Part shown: positions 28,461 through 40,723 of the stretch, piece after piece
Numbering within the stretch: the stretch's first letter is position 1
Layout: the number at the start of each line of letters is the position of its first letter
Translations under genes and position numbers: made by a program
The notes under the pieces: model-generated
The model's database searches: none
What the model was told of the DNA's origin: nothing
The model's input: the letters and a program-made list of their open reading frames with translations, nothing else
Source: Spongiibacter pelagi
GTDB lineage: Bacteria; Pseudomonadota; Gammaproteobacteria; Pseudomonadales; Spongiibacteraceae
Length of the DNA stretch: 64,000 nt
Direction of reading: 5' to 3'
Assembly: GCF_014705705.1 (NCBI RefSeq)
Contig: NZ_JACXLD010000004.1
Coordinates: forward strand, 290,745 to 354,744

Positions 28461-29369
28461 CTAATAAAGCGTTCGCAGCCAAGGAGAGGGCTTGGAGTGA
28501 TGCCACTGGCGATCAAAGCGGGTGATGTAATCCTCGGCAATGGGCCTCAAGTTATAACTGCCCCAGCCATCGGCATTGATTCGCGGGTGGTGAACCAGTA
28601 GGCCGCAATTATCTGCGAGTAGATAACATTCCTTTTGTTCCACAATTTGCTTGCGCGGTAAAACCCGAATTTCTACGGCACTCAGTTTTTGACTCAGGGT
28701 AACCAATTGGTGGCGATTTTCGCGCAGGGGTTTGTCGTCGTGAATCAAAAAGCGCACAGTGACATCCCGGTGCTTTCTCGCCAGTTGTGACACTTGATCG
28801 ACAAAGCTGTCACTGCCATAAATCTCAGGTTCTAGTGAGGGGCTTAAAACTCGCAAGCTACGCCGACACTGGCCACTCATGTCCAAAACACTCTCAGGCA
28901 AATTCCGAATCCGAAATTTCTTTCCATCCACACCGAGCTCACGCTGCTTGCGCAAAACTACGCGCATGGTTTGATGGGGAATACCCGCATCCATAAACAC
29001 CGGGCCTTCCGCTACGAAACCTTCTTTAGCGTAAAAGTGAAGGGCGTGAAGCTGGGCACTAAGCGAAAGTTCACGAAAGTTCTGGGCGATGCCTGCCTGA
29101 ATAATAGCGCGCAACAGATGTGTACCTACCATTGCTTTGCGATAGGGTTTGAGTACCGCCATGCGGCCGATTTTGCCGTCTGGCGTTAGGCGAGCGGTGC
29201 CGACCGGCTGGCCATCGGCAAATGCAATCCAGTGCTGGGAGATAAAGTCTTGGTCGTCGATCTCAAGCTCAACGGGAACCTGTTGTTCGTGAACGAAGAC
29301 CGCTTCGCGGATGGAGTAAAGGGTGGGAAAATCGGTGGACCAGTCGGTTTGCTGTATATTAATAATCAT
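28461..29369 (-). CDS. GNAT acetyltransferase with C-terminal DUF7931-like domain
   Basis: A 302-residue two-domain protein. Residues 1-140 are an ElaA/GNAT-like acetyltransferase (SIREAVFVHEQQVP, IGRMAVLKPYRKAMVGTHLL, ALHFYAKEGFVAEG). Residues about 150-300 form a second domain with LARKHRDVTVRFLIHDDKPL, ECYLLADNCG and a C-terminal FDRQWHHS, similar to the phospholipase-D-like DUF7931 domain. The function and acceptor are unknown. The chosen ATG has GGA five bases upstream; a further ATG two codons earlier is possible. It lies downstream of roxA on the same strand and overlaps its 3' end by about 11 bases. Confidence 0.75.
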   Translation of the reverse strand: MIINIQQTDWSTDFPTLYSIREAVFVHEQQVPVELEIDDQDFISQHWIAFADGQPVGTARLTPDGKIGRMAVLKPYRKAMVGTHLLRAIIQAGIAQNFRELSLSAQLHALHFYAKEGFVAEGPVFMDAGIPHQTMRVVLRKQRELGVDGKKFRIRNLPESVLDMSGQCRRSLRVLSPSLEPEIYGSDSFVDQVSQLARKHRDVTVRFLIHDDKPLRENRHQLVTLSQKLSAVEIRVLPRKQIVEQKECYLLADNCGLLVHHPRINADGWGSYNLRPIAEDYITRFDRQWHHSKPSPWLRTLY

Positions 29370-30459
29370 CGTCATCCATGATGAGAATTGCGTTTTTTTG
29401 TAATTCCTGCAGCAGTGTTTCGCCAAGTTGCTGACAAAGCTCAGGAGCCAAAATCGCATCGCCTTCCAGTTGGCATAATGCTTTTACGGCGTTTTTCTGA
29501 TGTTCTGAATAAGAGAACGCCTGTCCATCAGCGTAGAGGTAATACGCGTCGTACGCCAGTCTTGCGCCCAAACGCAGGGAAAACTGCTCCCCTTGTTGTT
29601 CGTAAACCTCAATGCTGTGCTTATGGGTAGCGGTCATCAATTCACCAAACCATTTGCGTAAAAACACATCATCGTCCAATTTTTGCTGAAGATGTGTTCG
29701 CAATTCATTTAATACGCTGTCGGGGATAAAAGCGCTCTCGGCGTCAGCGACTAGCTTAGGGTCGCGGTAGCGCTGTGATTCATTTAGCTCGGCGGCAAGC
29801 GCATCGGCCCAATGGCCCAATAATTCGCCACTTGAGGGCGCGCGGAAACCGACCGACAGGGTAATGCAATTATCGCCAACACCATGCCCCCAATGAGCCA
29901 CACCGGGGGGGATATAGAGAATATCGCCGGGATTCAGCAGATAGTCATTTTGAGTATCGAAATTGGAGAGCAGTCGAAGCTGGTCGTGCTGACGGAGGGA
30001 GCTTTGTTCATCACAGTGTTGACCGACTTGCCAACGCCGTTGACCGGCACCTTGAATCAGAAAAACGTCGTAATTGTCGAAGTGGGGGCCAACATTGCCA
30101 CCATCTACGGCAAAGCTGATCATTATGTCTTCGGTGCGCCAGCGCGGCAAAAAGCGAAAATGTTCGAAAATCTCAGCGACTTCGGGAATCCACTGATCGA
30201 CACCCTGTACTAATAACGTCCAGTTTTTGGCTGGAAGTTTAGTGAAATCAGTTTCAGAGAAAGGGCCGCAGCGCAGTTCCCAATCATCGTCTTGCTCAAT
30301 GATGATTCGGCTTTCAACCTCTGCTTCACAGGCAAGCCCAGCCAGATCGTCGCCCTCTACGGGGCAGATAAAATCGGGCAGGGCTTGTTCGAGCAGGCAG
30401 GGGCGCTGCTGCCAATACTGATCCAGGAAATCTTGGGGATCGAAGTCAGACAGCGCCAT
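29359..30459 (-). CDS. roxA: Ribosomal protein L16 arginine hydroxylase (RoxA/YcfD)
   Basis: A 366-residue JmjC-like cupin oxygenase. The iron ligands are in GPHFDNYDVF (H-x-D) and the distal histidine is in PPGVAHWGHG. The C-terminal winged-helix-like and dimerisation regions account for the remaining half, as in E. coli YcfD, which hydroxylates an arginine in ribosomal protein L16 using 2-oxoglutarate and oxygen. The gene lies 13 bases downstream of purB, its normal Pseudomonas neighbour. Start and length agree with the family. Confidence 0.9.
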   Translation of the reverse strand: MALSDFDPQDFLDQYWQQRPCLLEQALPDFICPVEGDDLAGLACEAEVESRIIIEQDDDWELRCGPFSETDFTKLPAKNWTLLVQGVDQWIPEVAEIFEHFRFLPRWRTEDIMISFAVDGGNVGPHFDNYDVFLIQGAGQRRWQVGQHCDEQSSLRQHDQLRLLSNFDTQNDYLLNPGDILYIPPGVAHWGHGVGDNCITLSVGFRAPSSGELLGHWADALAAELNESQRYRDPKLVADAESAFIPDSVLNELRTHLQQKLDDDVFLRKWFGELMTATHKHSIEVYEQQGEQFSLRLGARLAYDAYYLYADGQAFSYSEHQKNAVKALCQLEGDAILAPELCQQLGETLLQELQKNAILIMDDDDY

Positions 30460-30471
30460 GACGAGTGTCGT

Positions 30472-32563
<2,092 letters not shown>

Positions 32564-32567
<4 letters not shown>

Positions 32568-33691
32568 TGGCGATTAATCCCCGCTTCTATAATGCCGCCG
32601 CCCAAACAGATTTCCCCATCATAGAAAACAGCAGACTGGCCCGGCGTGATCGCTCGCTGAGGCGTGTCGAAGTGCACAATATAGCCCGTGTCATTCGCTT
32701 CTATTACGCAGTCTTGGTCGGCTTGACGGTAGCGGGTTTTGGCTTTGCAGCGATAGGGCAGGGCCGGCATTGCACCGCTAATCCAATGAATTTCGCTCAA
32801 CAACATGCTGTCTTTGAACAATCTGGGATGCTGGCTGCCTTGAGCAACAAGCAATACATTGCGCTCTAGATCTTTGTCGATGACATACCACGGCTCATCG
32901 CCGCCACCTTTTACTCCGCCAATGCCCAAACCTTGGCGCTGACCAATGGTGTGGTACATCAGGCCGCTGTGTTTGCCCATGGGCTCGCCATCAACCGATT
33001 CAATTGCGCCGGGTTGAGCCGGTAAGTACTGCTGCAAAAAATCTTTAAAACGGCGTTCGCCGATAAAGCAGATGCCGGTGCTGTCTTTTTTATCGTGGGT
33101 GACCAGATCGTATTCTTCTGCCAGTGCCCGAACCGCCGGTTTTTCCATTTCACCCACGGGAAACAGGCTGCGAGCCAATTGCTCAGCGCCCACCGCATGG
33201 AGGAAGTAGCTCTGATCTTTATTATTGTCGAGACCTTTTAATAAGTGGGTATCGGCGCCTTCGCCCCGGCGGCGACAATAGTGGCCGGTGGCAATATAGT
33301 CCGCCCCCAATTCGATGGCGTAATCCAGGAACGCACGGAATTTAATTTCCCGGTTGCAGAGAATGTCCGGGTTGGGGGTTCGGCCCGCACGGTATTCCTG
33401 TAGAAAGTGTTCGAAAACATTGTCCCAGTATTCGCCGGCAAAATTGACCGTATGCAGATAGATATCCAGCTTTTGGCAAACCGCGGCGGCATCCATTAGG
33501 TCGGTTACGGCGGTACAATATTCGGTGCCGTCGTCTTCGTCCCAGTTTTTCATAAACAGGCCTTCGACCTGATACCCCTGTTGCTTGAGCAGCAGGGCGG
33601 CAACGGAGGAGTCTACGCCGCCAGACATACCAACAATGACTTTGGTCTCGTTGACTGGTTTGGCTGCATAATTAGGCGTATTTGTCGTCAT
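32564..33691 (-). CDS. mnmA: tRNA-specific 2-thiouridylase
   Basis: A 375-residue enzyme that thiolates U34 of tRNA-Lys/Glu/Gln. The PP-loop [10 protein letters not shown] is near residue 22. The two catalytic cysteines are in [12 protein letters not shown] and [12 protein letters not shown]. The start is the ATG overlapping the upstream nudJ stop codon (ATGA); 26 additional in-frame residues upstream are not used. The C-terminal beta-barrel region is complete. It is part of the nudJ-mnmA-hflD-purB-roxA operon. Confidence 0.96.
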
Positions 33692-34152
33692 GAGCCGGCC
33701 CCATAAATCCCATTTCCATAGATCATCGATAGGGGATAGCGGTGTCCCGCCAGATAGCGTTCGAGGCAATCCAACACCATGGGACTGCGTAATTGAGCTT
33801 GTCGCTCTCGAAGCTCGTCGGCGCTAAGCCAGATTGCCTGATCTATATCTTTATCCATTTGGTGTTCAGCACAAAAGGCCAGCGGGCGAGCAAAGAAAGT
33901 GGTGCGATGATAGGTCACATTATTGCTGTCAGCGGTGTACAGGCCCAGACCAACGACACCAAGAATTTCGACCTGCCACTGGGTTTCTTCCAAGGTTTCG
34001 CGGATCGCGGCCTCGACCAAGGATTCACCTTGCTCAAGGTGTCCTGCGGGTTGATTAATCACCTGCCGGCCTTCTTTAGTTTCTTCGACAAATAAAAAAC
34101 GGCCTTCATTTTCGACAATGGTGGCAACGGTAACGTGGGGTATCCAATCCAT
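33688..34152 (-). CDS. nudJ: NUDIX phosphatase NudJ
   Basis: A 154-residue NUDIX hydrolase with the box [21 protein letters not shown] (consensus Gx5Ex7REUxEE). The following glycine of the box is replaced by glutamine, as seen in several NudJ proteins. NudJ acts on HMP-pyrophosphate and nucleoside di- and triphosphates. The neighbours (mnmA directly downstream, rluE and icd upstream) are those of E. coli nudJ, which supports the name. It opens the nudJ-mnmA-hflD-purB series. Confidence 0.88.
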   Translation of the reverse strand: MDWIPHVTVATIVENEGRFLFVEETKEGRQVINQPAGHLEQGESLVEAAIRETLEETQWQVEILGVVGLGLYTADSNNVTYHRTTFFARPLAFCAEHQMDKDIDQAIWLSADELRERQAQLRSPMVLDCLERYLAGHRYPLSMIYGNGIYGAGS

Positions 34153-34205
34153 TCGGCGGGTCTGACTCGCGATAATTCTAATGCGGGCTATTCTAAACGA
34201 ATCAA

Positions 34206-34871
34206 TTACTTGCGACCACGGCCTCGACCGTTATTGGCGCCGCTACGCGGCGTTTTAACCCTTGATGGTCGATGCTTGTTTTGGCCAATGCGCGCTTTGG
34301 GTTGGCATAGCTCTCGATACAGCTCAGGCTTTAGTCTAATTGCCTGATGTGCGCCCGGCTCGATACCATCAATTGTCCACGGGCCAATGGCGTAGCGGAT
34401 TAAACGCAGGGTAGGGAAGCCAACCGCAGCGGTCATACGCCGAACCTGCCGGTTTTTTCCCTCGGTGATTTGCAGCGAGAGCCAGCTGGTGGGGATGGCG
34501 GCGCGAAAGCGTACCGGGGGATTTCGCTCCCACAGGGATTTGGGTTCAGCAATACGCTCGGCAATAGCGGGTTTGGTCAGGCCGTCTTTGAGCTCAACCC
34601 CCTTGGCCAGTTGCGCAATTGCCTCGCTGGTGATTTCACCCTCAACCTGAACCCAATAGGTTTTGGCGAGTTTGCGGTCGGGGTGGGCGATGCTGTGTTG
34701 GAGGGCGCCATCGCCGGTCAGTATAAGCAGGCCCTCGGAATCGTAATCGAGGCGACCAGCCGGATACACCGCCGGGGTGTCGATAAAATCAGCTAGGGTC
34801 GATTTATCACCGTCCCGGCGAAATTGGCTCAGGACTTTGAACGGTTTATTGAGCAGAATCAAATCTGACAT
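34206..34871 (-). CDS. rluE: 23S rRNA pseudouridine synthase E
   Basis: A 221-residue RsuA/RluB/E/F-family enzyme with the catalytic motif GRLDYDSEGLLILT (Asp near residue 42) and the later EGKNRQVRRMTAAVGFPTLRLIR segment. RluE modifies U2457 of 23S rRNA. It lacks an S4 domain, as expected for RluE. The last about 25 residues form a basic Arg/Gly-rich tail. It is divergent from icd and adjacent to nudJ, as in E. coli. The gap to nudJ is 53 bases. Confidence 0.9.
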   Translation of the reverse strand: MSDLILLNKPFKVLSQFRRDGDKSTLADFIDTPAVYPAGRLDYDSEGLLILTGDGALQHSIAHPDRKLAKTYWVQVEGEITSEAIAQLAKGVELKDGLTKPAIAERIAEPKSLWERNPPVRFRAAIPTSWLSLQITEGKNRQVRRMTAAVGFPTLRLIRYAIGPWTIDGIEPGAHQAIRLKPELYRELCQPKARIGQNKHRPSRVKTPRSGANNGRGRGRK

Positions 34872-34912
34872 GGTGGTTCTGCTATATTCATGGGAGAAAT
34901 CTCGTCATAAAG

Positions 34913-34921
34913 TGTTATAAT
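34913..34921 (+). promoter_or_regulatory. Extended -10 promoter element before icd
   Basis: TGTTATAAT is a perfect extended -10 (TGnTATAAT) in the rluE-icd gap, pointing toward icd. No convincing -35 is seen upstream, which is acceptable for extended -10 promoters. It would leave a leader of about 135 bases before the icd start. Confidence 0.5.
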
Positions 34922-35064
34922 GCGGCGCCGCTTTGCAATCGGCTAGCTATTTCCTCTGACAGGAAAAGCCGTATTGTGAAACGTCACTGTCGCTGAACGG
35001 CGCTATAGTCGTGAACTAGACAGTAACCAATACAAAAATTCAATCAAAAGCATGGAGTCAAAGA

Positions 35065-36318
35065 ATGGGATACCAACACATCAAGGTACCTGCAGAGGGT
35101 GAGAAAATCACCGTTAATGCGGATCTCTCCCTGAATGTACCCGATCGGCCGATTATTCCTTTTATCGAAGGTGATGGCATCGGGATCGACATTACTCCGG
35201 TGATGATCAACGTTGTTAACGCAGCGATTGAGAAAGCCTACGCCGGCAGCAAAAAAATCAGTTGGATGGAAATCTACACCGGCGAGAAAGCCGCCGAGAT
35301 GTATGACGGCGACTGGTTCCCCGCAGAAACCTTGGATGCGATCAAAGAATACGCGGTGGCCATTAAAGGCCCACTGACTACGCCCGTTGGCGGCGGTTTC
35401 CGTTCTTTGAACGTTGCCCTGCGTCAAGAGCTGGATCTGTATGTATGTCAGCGCCCAGTTCGCTGGTTCGAAGGCGTACCTTCACCTGTTAAAGAGCCCG
35501 GCAAAACCAATATGGTGATTTTCCGTGAAAACTCGGAAGACATCTACGCCGGTATCGAGTGGCAAGCCGGTTCTGCAGAAGCAGACAAGCTGATCAACTA
35601 CCTGCAAGAAGAAATGGGCGTAAGCAAAATCCGTTTCCCACAAAACTGCGGTATCGGTATCAAGCCTGTATCTGAAGAAGGCACCAAGCGTCTGGTACGC
35701 AAAGCTATTCAGTACACCATCGACCAAGATCTGCCTTCACTGACTATCGTGCATAAAGGCAACATCATGAAGTTCACCGAAGGCGCGTTCAAAAACTGGG
35801 GCTACCAGTTGGCGATGGAAGAATTCGGTGGCGAGCTGCTGGATGGCGGCCCATGGGTAAAACTGAAAAACCCAAATACTGGCAAAGAGATTATCGTTAA
35901 AGACGTCATCGCTGATGCGATGTTGCAGCAAGTTCTGTTGCGTCCAGACGAGTACAGCGTTATTGCCACTTTGAACCTGAACGGCGACTACCTGTCAGAC
36001 GCATTGGCGGCACAGGTTGGCGGTATCGGTATTGCTCCAGGTGCAAACCTGAGCGACAACGTTGCTCTGTTCGAAGCCACTCACGGCACTGCACCAAAAT
36101 ACACCGGTCAGGACAAAGTGAATCCCGGTTCATTGATTCTGTCTGCTGAGATGATGCTGCGTCACTTGGGCTGGAACGAAGCAGCTGATCTGATCATCAA
36201 TGGTATGAACGGTGCTATCCAAGCCAAGACCGTAACTTACGACTTTGAACGTCTGATGGAGGGTGCAACCCTGTTGAAGTGTTCTGAGTTTGGTGATGCG
36301 ATCATCAAGCACATGTAA
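35065..36318 (+). CDS. icd: NADP-dependent isocitrate dehydrogenase
   Basis: A 417-residue enzyme of the TCA cycle making 2-oxoglutarate. The N-terminus has [13 protein letters not shown]. The substrate loop [20 protein letters not shown] contains the serine that AceK phosphorylates in E. coli. The NADP-binding [16 protein letters not shown] segment is also present. The codon use looks like that of a highly expressed gene. A strong bidirectional hairpin follows, shared with convergent cspD. Unlike in Pseudomonas aeruginosa, no monomeric idh gene is adjacent. Confidence 0.97.
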   Translation: MGYQHIKVPAEGEKITVNADLSLNVPDRPIIPFIEGDGIGIDITPVMINVVNAAIEKAYAGSKKISWMEIYTGEKAAEMYDGDWFPAETLDAIKEYAVAIKGPLTTPVGGGFRSLNVALRQELDLYVCQRPVRWFEGVPSPVKEPGKTNMVIFRENSEDIYAGIEWQAGSAEADKLINYLQEEMGVSKIRFPQNCGIGIKPVSEEGTKRLVRKAIQYTIDQDLPSLTIVHKGNIMKFTEGAFKNWGYQLAMEEFGGELLDGGPWVKLKNPNTGKEIIVKDVIADAMLQQVLLRPDEYSVIATLNLNGDYLSDALAAQVGGIGIAPGANLSDNVALFEATHGTAPKYTGQDKVNPGSLILSAEMMLRHLGWNEAADLIINGMNGAIQAKTVTYDFERLMEGATLLKCSEFGDAIIKHM

Positions 36319-36339
36319 GGCTTGATGTAGCGTTCTTGC

Positions 36340-36380
36340 AAAAGCTCTGATGCCCACAAGCATCGGAGCTTTTTCTTTTT
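36340..36380. terminator. Bidirectional terminator between icd and cspD
   Basis: A 13-bp stem (AAAGCTCTGATGC with GCATCGGAGCTTT, one G-U pair) has a short loop, a T-rich run on the right and A residues on the left. It can end both icd and cspD transcripts. Confidence 0.8.
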
Positions 36381-36386
36381 AGGCTT

Positions 36387-36605
36387 TTACGAACCCGAAC
36401 CTTCGGCAGCGCGAATATTGACCGCGTGAATGCCTTTAGGACCTTGTTCTGCATCAAATCTGACTGGCTGTCCGGCCTTTAGTGTTTTGTAGCCTTCCAT
36501 CGTAATGGCGGAATAGTGCGCAAACACATCTTCCCCCTTTTCCTCCGACAGAATAAACCCATATCCCTTGGCGTTGTTAAACCACTTCACAACTCCATTT
36601 TGCAT
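36387..36605 (-). CDS. cspD: Cold-shock-domain protein, CspD-like
   Basis: A 72-residue single cold-shock domain with RNA-binding motifs NAKGYGFI (RNP1) and DVFAHYSAI (RNP2). CspD in E. coli inhibits replication in stationary phase. The location beside clpS/clpA and icd matches cspD in Pseudomonas and E. coli, which supports that name among Csp paralogues. AAGGGGG lies before the ATG. It is divergent from clpS. Confidence 0.9.
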   Translation of the reverse strand: MQNGVVKWFNNAKGYGFILSEEKGEDVFAHYSAITMEGYKTLKAGQPVRFDAEQGPKGIHAVNIRAAEGSGS

Positions 36606-36784
36606 AGCAATCCCCCTTGCTTTGTCGTTATAGTTATTAATAGATGAAGACTTGTATTTTTAGTATTAACCCCCATTTTTAATGTACCGGGAGTGCGGCG
36701 TCAAGCGCCGGTGTTTTCCCGGTTAATGCTCGGTGATAACCCCTATTGCTCAGCATTTGGTTGGTGATAAGCTCGGGATGAACG

Positions 36785-37138
36785 GTGAACAATAGTTTCG
36801 ATATATACAGTATGAGTGATGCCGATGAGTTTGATGAAGGTCATGGCATTGCAGTTCAGGAATCTAAACCGGAATTAAAAAAGCCGCCGATGTATATGGT
36901 GGTTTTATTGAACGACGATTACACACCCATGGAGTTTGTCGTTGAGATTCTGGAAGATTTTTTTTACATGGATCGTCAGCGGGCAACCCAAGTTATGCTG
37001 ATGGTTCACACTCAAGGCAAAGGCGTATGCGGTATCTTCACTAAAGATATAGCGGAAACCAAGGCCGCACAGGTGAACCAATATGCCCGTGAAAGTGGCC
37101 ATCCCTTGCTGGCCGAAATCGAGGAAGGGGACGAGTAA
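36785..37138 (+). CDS. clpS: ClpS adaptor of the ClpAP protease
   Basis: A 117-residue N-end rule adaptor that hands proteins with destabilising N-termini to ClpA. The core has [14 protein letters not shown] with the substrate-pocket residues, then [13 protein letters not shown]. The GTG start is chosen because CGGGATG lies 6 bases upstream; an ATG at 36812 (108 residues) is the alternative but has no ribosome-binding site. clpA follows after 69 bases. Genes bpt and aat, which make N-degrons, lie a few kilobases away. Confidence 0.93.
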   Translation: MNNSFDIYSMSDADEFDEGHGIAVQESKPELKKPPMYMVVLLNDDYTPMEFVVEILEDFFYMDRQRATQVMLMVHTQGKGVCGIFTKDIAETKAAQVNQYARESGHPLLAEIEEGDE

Positions 37139-37207
37139 CGTAAAGTATGTCAGAAGTTGTAAAGCACCTATTCGTAGTCGGTAGTATCAACAGAGGCGTC
37201 ACGGTCT

Positions 37208-39481
37208 ATGTTAAGTAAAGAACTGGAAACCACCCTGAGTCAGGCGTTTAAAGCCGCACGCAGCAAACGCCACGAATTCATGACTGTCGAACATTTATTG
37301 TTGGCACTGGCTGACAATAATGACGCAATGCGCGTCTTACTCGCCTGTGGCGCCGATCTACTTCAACTCAAAAATGAATTGCAGGAATTTGTTGAGGCCA
37401 CCACACCTCGCATTCCCCAAGATGATATCGAGCGCGATACCCAGCCAACACTGGGCTTTCAGCGCGTTTTACAGCGCGCGGTTTTTCATGTGCAATCCTC
37501 GGGCAAGCAAGAAGTTACCGGTGCTAATGTGCTGGTTGCCATTTTCAGTGAGCAAGAAAGCCAAGCGGTTTATTTTCTGAAATCCCAAAATGTCAGTCGG
37601 CTGGATGTGGTCAACTACATTACCCACGGTATTTCCAAAGTTTCCGGTCACGAAGGTATTGAAAGCGATCAGCAATCTGAGCAAGAACAGGAAAATGCCG
37701 ATCCAGAACAAAAGCCACTGGAAAATTTCACTACCAATCTCAATACCGAAGCGAAAGCGGGGCGAATTGATCCATTAATTGGTCGCGCTGATGAAGTTGA
37801 GCGCGTAGCGCAAATTCTTTCTCGTCGCCGTAAAAACAATCCACTGTTGGTCGGTGAATCTGGCGTGGGCAAGACAGCGATCGCTGAGGGTTTGGCTAAA
37901 CGCATCGTCGATGGTGAAGTCCCCGATATTCTCAAAGACAGCGTGGTCTACTCGCTGGATATGGGCGCACTGCTGGCGGGCACCAAATACCGGGGTGATT
38001 TTGAAAAACGCCTTAAGAATCTGCTCGCCGATTTGAAAAAGCGTGAAGGCGCGATTTTGTTTATCGATGAAATCCACACCATTATCGGCGCTGGTGCGGC
38101 GTCTGGCGGAGTGATGGATGCCTCCAACCTGCTGAAACCGCTATTAAGCTCTGGCCAGTTGCGTTGCATTGGTTCCACCACATTCCAAGAGTATCGCGGG
38201 ATTTTTGATAAGGATCGCGCACTGAGTCGCCGCTTCCAAAAAGTGGACGTGGGTGAGCCTTCTGTCGAAGACACTTTCCTGATCCTGAAAGGATTAAAGT
38301 CCCGCTTTGAGAGTCATCACGATATCAGTTACACCGATGGTGCCTTGAAAACCGCCGCGGAATTATCAGCACGCTATATCAATGACCGCTTCCTGCCCGA
38401 TAAGGCGATTGATGTTATTGATGAGGCGGGGGCATACCAACGCTTACAAACCGCCGAAAAGCGGGCTGAAATCATTGATGTGCCTGAAATCGAAGCGATT
38501 GTTGCCAAGATTGCCCGTATTCCACCCAAAAGCGTGTCCTCTGACGATAAGGCCTCGCTGGAGAAGCTGGAAGACAACCTCAAAATGGTGGTCTTCGGTC
38601 AGGATCAAGCGATCAGCGAACTCAGTGCCTCAATCAAACTGGCTCGTGCTGGCCTGAAAGCACCAGACAAGCCTATTGGTTCATTCCTATTGGCTGGCCC
38701 AACCGGGGTGGGTAAAACCGAGGTGACTCGACAGCTTGCCAAGTTGCTGGGCCTAGAGTTGATTCGCTTTGATATGTCTGAATATATGGAACGCCATACC
38801 GTATCACGATTGATTGGTGCGCCTCCGGGCTATGTCGGTTTTGATCAGGGTGGCTTGCTAACCGATGCAGTAACCAAGCATCCGCACTCTGTGGTGTTGT
38901 TGGATGAGATTGAAAAAGCCCATCCAGATTTATTTAACCTGCTGTTGCAAGTGATGGATCACGGCTCACTAACTGACAACAACGGCCGCAAGGCGGATTT
39001 TCGCAATGTAATTTTGGTGATGACCACCAATGCCGGTGCGGAAAATATCAGTCGTCGTTCCATTGGCTTTACCGAGCAAGATCACCATACCGATGCTTCT
39101 GAGGCTATTAATCGCTTGTTTACACCAGAATTCCGCAACCGTCTGGATAGCATTGTGACCTTCGGGCCGCTGGCGGAAGAAGTGGTGCTAACGGTCGTGG
39201 ATAAATTCCTGGTGGAACTGCAGTCGCAATTGGATGACAAGAATGTGGTGTTGCATGTTGATGACGATGCGCGCCGCTGGTTGGTAGACAAAGGCTATGA
39301 CCGCACCATGGGTGCCCGACCTATGGCCCGAGTGATTCAAGAGCACATCAAAAAGCCACTGGCTGAAATGGTGTTGTTTGGTGATCTGCAAGACGAGGGC
39401 GGTGATGTCTTTATCTCGGTTAAAGACGACAAACTCGAGTTGCGCAGCGAAGTTACCGAAAAACCGATGGAGCCGGCGTAA
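37208..39481 (+). CDS. clpA: ATP-dependent Clp protease ATP-binding subunit ClpA
   Basis: A 757-residue class I Clp/Hsp100 ATPase that unfolds substrates for ClpP. It has an N-terminal double Clp repeat domain (1-150), a first AAA+ module with Walker [12 protein letters not shown] and FIDEIHTI, and a second with [10 protein letters not shown] and LLDEIEKAH. No ClpB middle domain is present. A charged [11 protein letters not shown] linker lies around residue 155-170. The terminator at 39538 follows. Confidence 0.96.
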   Translation: MLSKELETTLSQAFKAARSKRHEFMTVEHLLLALADNNDAMRVLLACGADLLQLKNELQEFVEATTPRIPQDDIERDTQPTLGFQRVLQRAVFHVQSSGKQEVTGANVLVAIFSEQESQAVYFLKSQNVSRLDVVNYITHGISKVSGHEGIESDQQSEQEQENADPEQKPLENFTTNLNTEAKAGRIDPLIGRADEVERVAQILSRRRKNNPLLVGESGVGKTAIAEGLAKRIVDGEVPDILKDSVVYSLDMGALLAGTKYRGDFEKRLKNLLADLKKREGAILFIDEIHTIIGAGAASGGVMDASNLLKPLLSSGQLRCIGSTTFQEYRGIFDKDRALSRRFQKVDVGEPSVEDTFLILKGLKSRFESHHDISYTDGALKTAAELSARYINDRFLPDKAIDVIDEAGAYQRLQTAEKRAEIIDVPEIEAIVAKIARIPPKSVSSDDKASLEKLEDNLKMVVFGQDQAISELSASIKLARAGLKAPDKPIGSFLLAGPTGVGKTEVTRQLAKLLGLELIRFDMSEYMERHTVSRLIGAPPGYVGFDQGGLLTDAVTKHPHSVVLLDEIEKAHPDLFNLLLQVMDHGSLTDNNGRKADFRNVILVMTTNAGAENISRRSIGFTEQDHHTDASEAINRLFTPEFRNRLDSIVTFGPLAEEVVLTVVDKFLVELQSQLDDKNVVLHVDDDARRWLVDKGYDRTMGARPMARVIQEHIKKPLAEMVLFGDLQDEGGDVFISVKDDKLELRSEVTEKPMEPA

Positions 39482-39537
39482 TCCGCCGCGCTCCATATTT
39501 ACTTAAGATGTAGTTGTAAGAAGTAACTGCCCAAAAC

Positions 39538-39567
39538 GAAAAAAGCGCCGGAAGGCGCTTTTTTTAT
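39538..39567. terminator. Bidirectional terminator between clpA and infA
   Basis: The stem AGCGCC/GGCGCT is flanked by A runs on the left and T runs on the right, so it works for clpA (forward) and for infA (reverse). Confidence 0.85.
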
Positions 39568-39605
39568 ATCTCAGACTGCGTCAGCGACGCTGCTGGATTT
39601 CGAGA

Positions 39606-39824
39606 TTAACGACCGCGGAAAGTAATACGGCCTTTTGTCAGGTCGTATGGGGTCAACTCTACTTTTACTTTATCGCCGGTCAAAATGCGAATGTAGTGCT
39701 TACGCATTTTTCCAGAAATATGGGCGGTAACCACGTGGCCATTTTCCAGGCGAACACGGAAGGTGGTGTTTGGAAGGGTATCGATAACTTCGCCTTCCAT
39801 TTCAATTTGGTCTTCTTTTGCCAT
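39606..39824 (-). CDS. infA: Translation initiation factor IF-1
   Basis: A 72-residue S1-like OB-fold protein, identical in length to E. coli IF-1: [19 protein letters not shown], then [12 protein letters not shown] and a C-terminal [10 protein letters not shown]. It occupies the ribosomal A site during initiation. It stands between clpA and bpt, as in Pseudomonas. It ends at the shared terminator. Confidence 0.97.
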   Translation of the reverse strand: MAKEDQIEMEGEVIDTLPNTTFRVRLENGHVVTAHISGKMRKHYIRILTGDKVKVELTPYDLTKGRITFRGR

Positions 39825-39974
39825 TCGGCAGGATTCCTCGACTGTTTGGGGTAACGCAATGGTCGAAAAAGGGCTTCGACGGGCTTCAGCTTACACGGAG
39901 GCGGAGCCCCCAAAAAAATCAGCGCGTATTCTGCCTGAAAGCGGGCTAATTGGCAATTTATTACTGGGCACCTA

Positions 39975-40679
39975 TTAATTCAATAATAGCCACTGATTCT
40001 TAATTAAAAGCTCAATCGGCCGGTAGTTGGTTTTATAGCGCATCTTGTCGCAGTCTCTAATCCAGTAGCCAAGGTAGAGATAGGGCAGTCCGCGTTCGGC
40101 ACAATTTTGAATCTGCTCCAGAATAGCAAAGCTGCCCAAGCTGCGGCGGGTTTCATCGGGATCGTAGAAAGTATAAATGGCGGACAAACCATCGAGCAGG
40201 ACATCAGACACCGCAATCCCTAATAGCCGCTCATCGAGATAGAAATGCCGAAACTCGGTGCTGTCGTGGCCATCATTGATAAAACTCTCGTATTGTTCAA
40301 CCGAGGCTGGATACATATCGCCATCTTGATGACGCTGGTTGATATAGCGTTCATACAAGCGGTAAGCGCTTGGATCAGGTGCGCGTTTAACTTCCACACG
40401 CAAATCACTATTGCGGTTCAAAATGCGCCGCTGACTGCGACTAAAAGCAAAATCGCTGACGGGTATTCTACTGGCAATACACTGCTCACAATTTTGACAC
40501 TGCGGGCGATACAAATGTTGGCCGCTGCGGCGAAAGCCGCGCTGGGAAAGCTGGGTGTAAACAATATTATTGATGTCGATATCAGGGTCGACAAATACCG
40601 TGGTCGCGAGCCGGTCTTTAAAGTAGCTGCAATCGTGAGGGCGGGTGGCGTAGAGTTTGATTTGCTGAAGTTCGCTCAT
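39975..40679 (-). CDS. bpt: Aspartate/glutamate leucyltransferase (bacterial ATE-like)
   Basis: A 234-residue protein that attaches leucine from Leu-tRNA to N-terminal Asp or Glu, marking proteins for ClpSAP. It has the ATE signature YRPQCQNCEQCIASRIPV near residue 60, and the C-terminal FDRQ-like YLGYWIRDCDKMRYKTNYRP. It follows aat by 44 bases in the same direction; together with clpS/clpA the N-end rule pathway is complete here. Size is normal. Confidence 0.93.
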   Translation of the reverse strand: MSELQQIKLYATRPHDCSYFKDRLATTVFVDPDIDINNIVYTQLSQRGFRRSGQHLYRPQCQNCEQCIASRIPVSDFAFSRSQRRILNRNSDLRVEVKRAPDPSAYRLYERYINQRHQDGDMYPASVEQYESFINDGHDSTEFRHFYLDERLLGIAVSDVLLDGLSAIYTFYDPDETRRSLGSFAILEQIQNCAERGLPYLYLGYWIRDCDKMRYKTNYRPIELLIKNQWLLLN

Positions 40680-40723
40680 GGCGAAACTATGGCGATTTTT
40701 TTACGGTTTGACTAGCCTGTACC

